From Candidatus Scatomorpha stercoravium (GTDB lineage Bacteria; Bacillota; Clostridia; Oscillospirales; Oscillospiraceae): 5,993 bases of DNA. The notes under the pieces were generated by a model. It worked only from the letters and a program-made list of their open reading frames with translations, was not told where the DNA came from and did not search any database. Positions within the stretch are counted from its first letter, which is position 1. Each line of letters begins with the position of its first letter. Below, piece by piece: positions 5,453 to 5,993 of the stretch. The position numbers were made by a program, and so were the translations under genes. Location: the NCBI GenBank assembly GCA_018716005.1, contig DVKN01000074.1, forward strand, positions 1 to 5,993, given 5' to 3'.

Positions 5453-5650
5453 ATGGCAAAGAAAGAGAAGCGCTTTATTGTAAAAGAGGAGCAGAGCTTC
5501 TATTTTGGTGCGATATTGGTTGTGGTGGACACGGCCACGGGCGTTAACTATCTCGTCACCTACGGCAGCGGAGCCAACGGCGTCACGCCGCTGCTGGACG
5601 CGAACGGGAACGTCGTCGTCGACTCCACGGCGCGGTATATGCCCGAGTGA
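5453..5650 (+). CDS. Small DUF6440-like protein
   Basis: A 65-residue protein of unknown function. It is Lys-rich at the start (MAKKEKRFIVKEEQ) and then has a compact beta-rich core: FGAILVVVDTATGVNYLV at 18-35 and GVTPLLDANGNVVVD at 43-57. The pattern of a hydrophobic strand, D-x-x-TGVNYL, then PLLD-x-NG is what I remember for the DUF6440 family of short Clostridia proteins; this is recall, not a search. There is no signal peptide, membrane segment or cysteine, so it is probably cytoplasmic. ATG has GGGAGGAG at 5441-5448 upstream, and the gene begins 12 nt after the trmD stop, so it likely belongs to the rimM-trmD transcript. Its first 70 bases are more AT-rich than the neighbours. Confidence 0.8.
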   Translation: MAKKEKRFIVKEEQSFYFGAILVVVDTATGVNYLVTYGSGANGVTPLLDANGNVVVDSTARYMPE

Positions 5651-5678
5651 GGCAGGAGAAAAAGGGGAGAGCAGAGAG

Positions 5679-5993
5679 ATGATAATAGGCATAGACATGG
5701 GCGCGTCTGCCGTAAAGCTCGCGGCGCTGGAGGGGGACGAGGTCGTCCTCACGCACTATGAGCACGGCAGGGGGGCGGACGTCCCCGCGCTCTGCGAGAA
5801 GCTGGGCCTGGGCCTCGCGGCGGCGGAGGCCGTCGTGCTGACCGGGCTCTCCGCGCGCAAATCCGGGCTCGAGCGGCTGGGGATTAAGACGCTGACGGTG
5901 CCCGAGGCCGAGGCCATAGGCCGCGGCGGCACCTGGCTCTCCGGGCGCGACAACATTGTCGTCGCCAGCATGGGCACGGGCACGGCCTTCGTC
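5679..5993 (+). CDS. coaW: Type II pantothenate kinase, N-terminal 105 residues; cut by the right edge
   Basis: Type II pantothenate kinases phosphorylate pantothenate with ATP, the first committed step of coenzyme A synthesis. The staphylococcal and Fumble-like enzymes share an actin-like ASKHA fold. The visible part opens with the nucleotide-binding strand MIIGIDMGASAVKLAAL (1-17), continues with VVLTGLSAR at 52-60, and has PEAEAIGRGGTWLSG at 75-89 followed by VVASMGTGTAFV at 94-105. Glu76 aligns by eye with the catalytic Glu70 of S. aureus CoaW, and SMGTGT with its second nucleotide loop. The usual Gly-Gly of the first loop is Gly8-Ala9. ATG at 5679 has GGGGAG at 5664-5669 with a 9-nt spacer, 28 nt after the preceding stop. 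The rest of the gene lies beyond the window. Confidence 0.9.
   Translation, partial: MIIGIDMGASAVKLAALEGDEVVLTHYEHGRGADVPALCEKLGLGLAAAEAVVLTGLSARKSGLERLGIKTLTVPEAEAIGRGGTWLSGRDNIVVASMGTGTAFV

Noticed and set aside
3605..5752. Very long open frame on the minus strand, 715 codons
   Set aside because: It lies wholly opposite rimM, trmD-GNAT and the DUF6440-like gene, which have clear family motifs. Its translation is low in complexity (His, Ala, Leu, Arg rich) and shows no recognisable domain. It is an antisense shadow caused by high GC.
1..5993. CRISPR arrays, tRNA or rRNA genes, insertion-sequence transposase, phage or defence genes
   Set aside because: No regularly spaced repeats, tRNA-like cloverleaf, rRNA segment or such protein motifs were seen on either strand.

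Overview
The window looks like a piece of chromosome from a GC-rich member of the Firmicutes, class Clostridia. The order ylxM, ffh, rpsP, khpA, rimM, trmD is the classic Firmicutes translation and secretion neighbourhood. The TrmD wording (for example GGGWGLVM and ESHWDGLLEYPQY) resembles gut Oscillospiraceae-type proteins as I remember them; I cannot confirm the family without a search. Strong Shine-Dalgarno sites precede almost every gene. The rare AUA isoleucine codon is used heavily despite the high GC content.

Left part (1-962, minus strand): the first 320 codons of a large gene that runs off the left edge. Its protein carries the N-terminal signature of cyclic beta-1,2-glucan synthases (NdvB/ChvB type) and the start of the membrane region. 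A 143-bp divergent gap (963-1105) holds a perfect sigma-A consensus promoter facing right and an 11-bp direct repeat.

Middle part (1106-3553, plus strand): ylxM and ffh form a tight pair for the signal recognition particle. A 208-bp gap follows, containing a 108-bp element with inverted ends and several hairpins. Then come rpsP (ribosomal protein S16) and khpA (KH-domain RNA-binding protein).

Right part (3554-5993, plus strand): two tandem GC hairpins, the second a good intrinsic terminator, separate khpA from rimM. rimM and trmD abut exactly (TAAATG). The trmD frame continues without a break into a GNAT-type acetyltransferase domain, giving a 431-residue fusion. The usual next gene, rplS, is absent at this point. 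In its place are a 65-residue DUF6440-like protein and the start of a type II pantothenate kinase (coaW), cut by the right edge.

The plus-strand genes mostly serve protein targeting, 30S assembly and tRNA modification. The downstream kinase belongs to coenzyme A synthesis. The most unusual item is the TrmD-GNAT fusion, whose acetyl-CoA loop looks altered. No tRNA, rRNA, CRISPR array, insertion sequence or phage gene was seen.
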